Origin: Posidoniimonas corsicana
GTDB lineage: Bacteria; Planctomycetota; Planctomycetia; Pirellulales; Lacipirellulaceae
Assembly: GCF_007859765.1 (NCBI RefSeq)
Contig: NZ_SIHJ01000005.1
Coordinates: 1-64,000 of the forward strand
Reading direction: 5' to 3'
DNA length: 64,000 nucleotides
The notes below the pieces were generated by a model. The model saw only the letters and a list, made by a program, of their open reading frames with translations, was not told the origin of the DNA and did not search any database. This document shows positions 63,780-64,000 of this stretch, one piece after another. Each line of letters starts with the position of its first letter. The stretch's first letter is position 1. Both the position numbers and the translations under genes were made by a program.

Positions 63780-64000
63780 CTAGTTCAGGGGTGCGCTCCG
63801 CGCTTTGATCAACAACGCCGCCACCACGGAGCCGATCAGGTTCGACACCAAGTCCCAGCCGGTGTTCTCGTACTCGCCGACGTTCGTCTCGGGCAGGGTT
63901 TGGAAGGCGGCGAACTCAACCACCTCGTTCATCGCGCCGGCGCCCATGCCGACGCAAACGCTGATCAGCAGCAGGCCCCACGTGGGACGCGCCGTCGCGC
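63780..64000 (-). CDS. C-terminal end of an integral membrane protein (cut by window edge)
   Basis: The minus strand is open from base 63998 down to a TAG at 63780-63782 and codes about 72 residues of a membrane protein. It has two helices, TWGLLLISVCVGMGAGAMNE and DLVSNLIGSVVAALLI, separated by VEFAAFQTLPETNVGEYENT. The conserved Gly-Asn-Glu and WD-x-x-x-N motifs resemble DUF2238/YjdF-like or VanZ-like families. The start lies beyond the window, so the family and length cannot be settled. The frame is supported by the hydrophobic pattern and by the sensible ending IKARSAPLN. Confidence 0.6.
   Translation of the reverse strand, partial: ATARPTWGLLLISVCVGMGAGAMNEVVEFAAFQTLPETNVGEYENTGWDLVSNLIGSVVAALLIKARSAPLN

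Overview
The window is high-G+C (roughly two-thirds G+C) chromosomal DNA from a planctomycete, most likely of the Pirellulales (Lacipirellulaceae-like). The signs are eight PEP-CTERM proteins, dockerin-like DYTLWRD repeats, a DUF1501 plus cytochrome/DUF1549/DUF1553 gene pair, SHD1 and LamG secreted proteins, DUF1569 and DUF5685 families, and a primary sigma factor with a long acidic N-terminus. I see no rRNA, tRNA or CRISPR array. The only mobile element evidence is the tail of a DDE transposase at the left edge.

Layout. 1-5.9 kb: transposase tail, gene-poor strip with a hairpin repeat, small membrane proteins, an alarmone-hydrolase-like HD protein, a PEP-CTERM protein, and a methyltransferase paired with a Cys-rich protein. 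5.9-7.2 kb: 1.3 kb with no convincing gene. 7.2-11 kb: sigma factor with a clear terminator, a possible small RNA, an anchored LRR-like protein and a lipoprotein hydrolase. 11.2-16 kb: a four-LamG secreted protein and a Cys-rich outer-membrane beta-barrel gene that is frameshifted in this sequence. 16.2-19.5 kb: a BlaI repressor with a palindromic operator inside its own promoter, an M56 (BlaR1-like) membrane protease and a metal-binding lipoprotein. 19.5-20.5 kb: a nucleoside hydrolase. 20.7-26 kb: an Hsp70 (HscC-like) gene translationally coupled to an unknown membrane protein and followed by a membrane protein with a J-like domain whose HPD is replaced by KPE.

26-35.6 kb: PEP-CTERM protein, DUF3592 membrane protein, GNAT acetyltransferase, a metal-efflux permease with a C-terminal HMA domain, a hybrid histidine kinase with a partner receiver protein, and another PEP-CTERM protein. 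35.6-36.2 kb: intergenic strip with two more copies of the left-edge hairpin type. 36.2-42.6 kb: DUF1501 and PSCyt1/DUF1549/DUF1553 operon, secreted ABM protein, DUF1569 protein, homocysteine S-methyltransferase. 42.9-53.6 kb: thioredoxin-like protein, two TPR-SHD1 lipoprotein paralogues, a di-haem peroxidase fused to dockerin-like and PEP-CTERM ends, pectate lyase, two PEP-CTERM proteins (one with a 12 x 12-bp minisatellite), a prolidase-like peptidase and an anchored protein. 53.8-64 kb: uvrB, DUF5685-NfeD-like fusion, DUF374 acyltransferase, calcineurin-like phosphatase, a perfect 26-bp inverted repeat, LolD-like ATPase, HEAT protein, two related PEP-CTERM proteins in tandem, and the end of an integral membrane protein at the right edge.

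The genes mostly serve envelope and secreted functions. The most system-like unit is the HscC-like chaperone cluster at 20.7-26 kb, followed by the BlaI/M56/lipoprotein regulon. Functions are assigned from motif recognition only; no database search was run.
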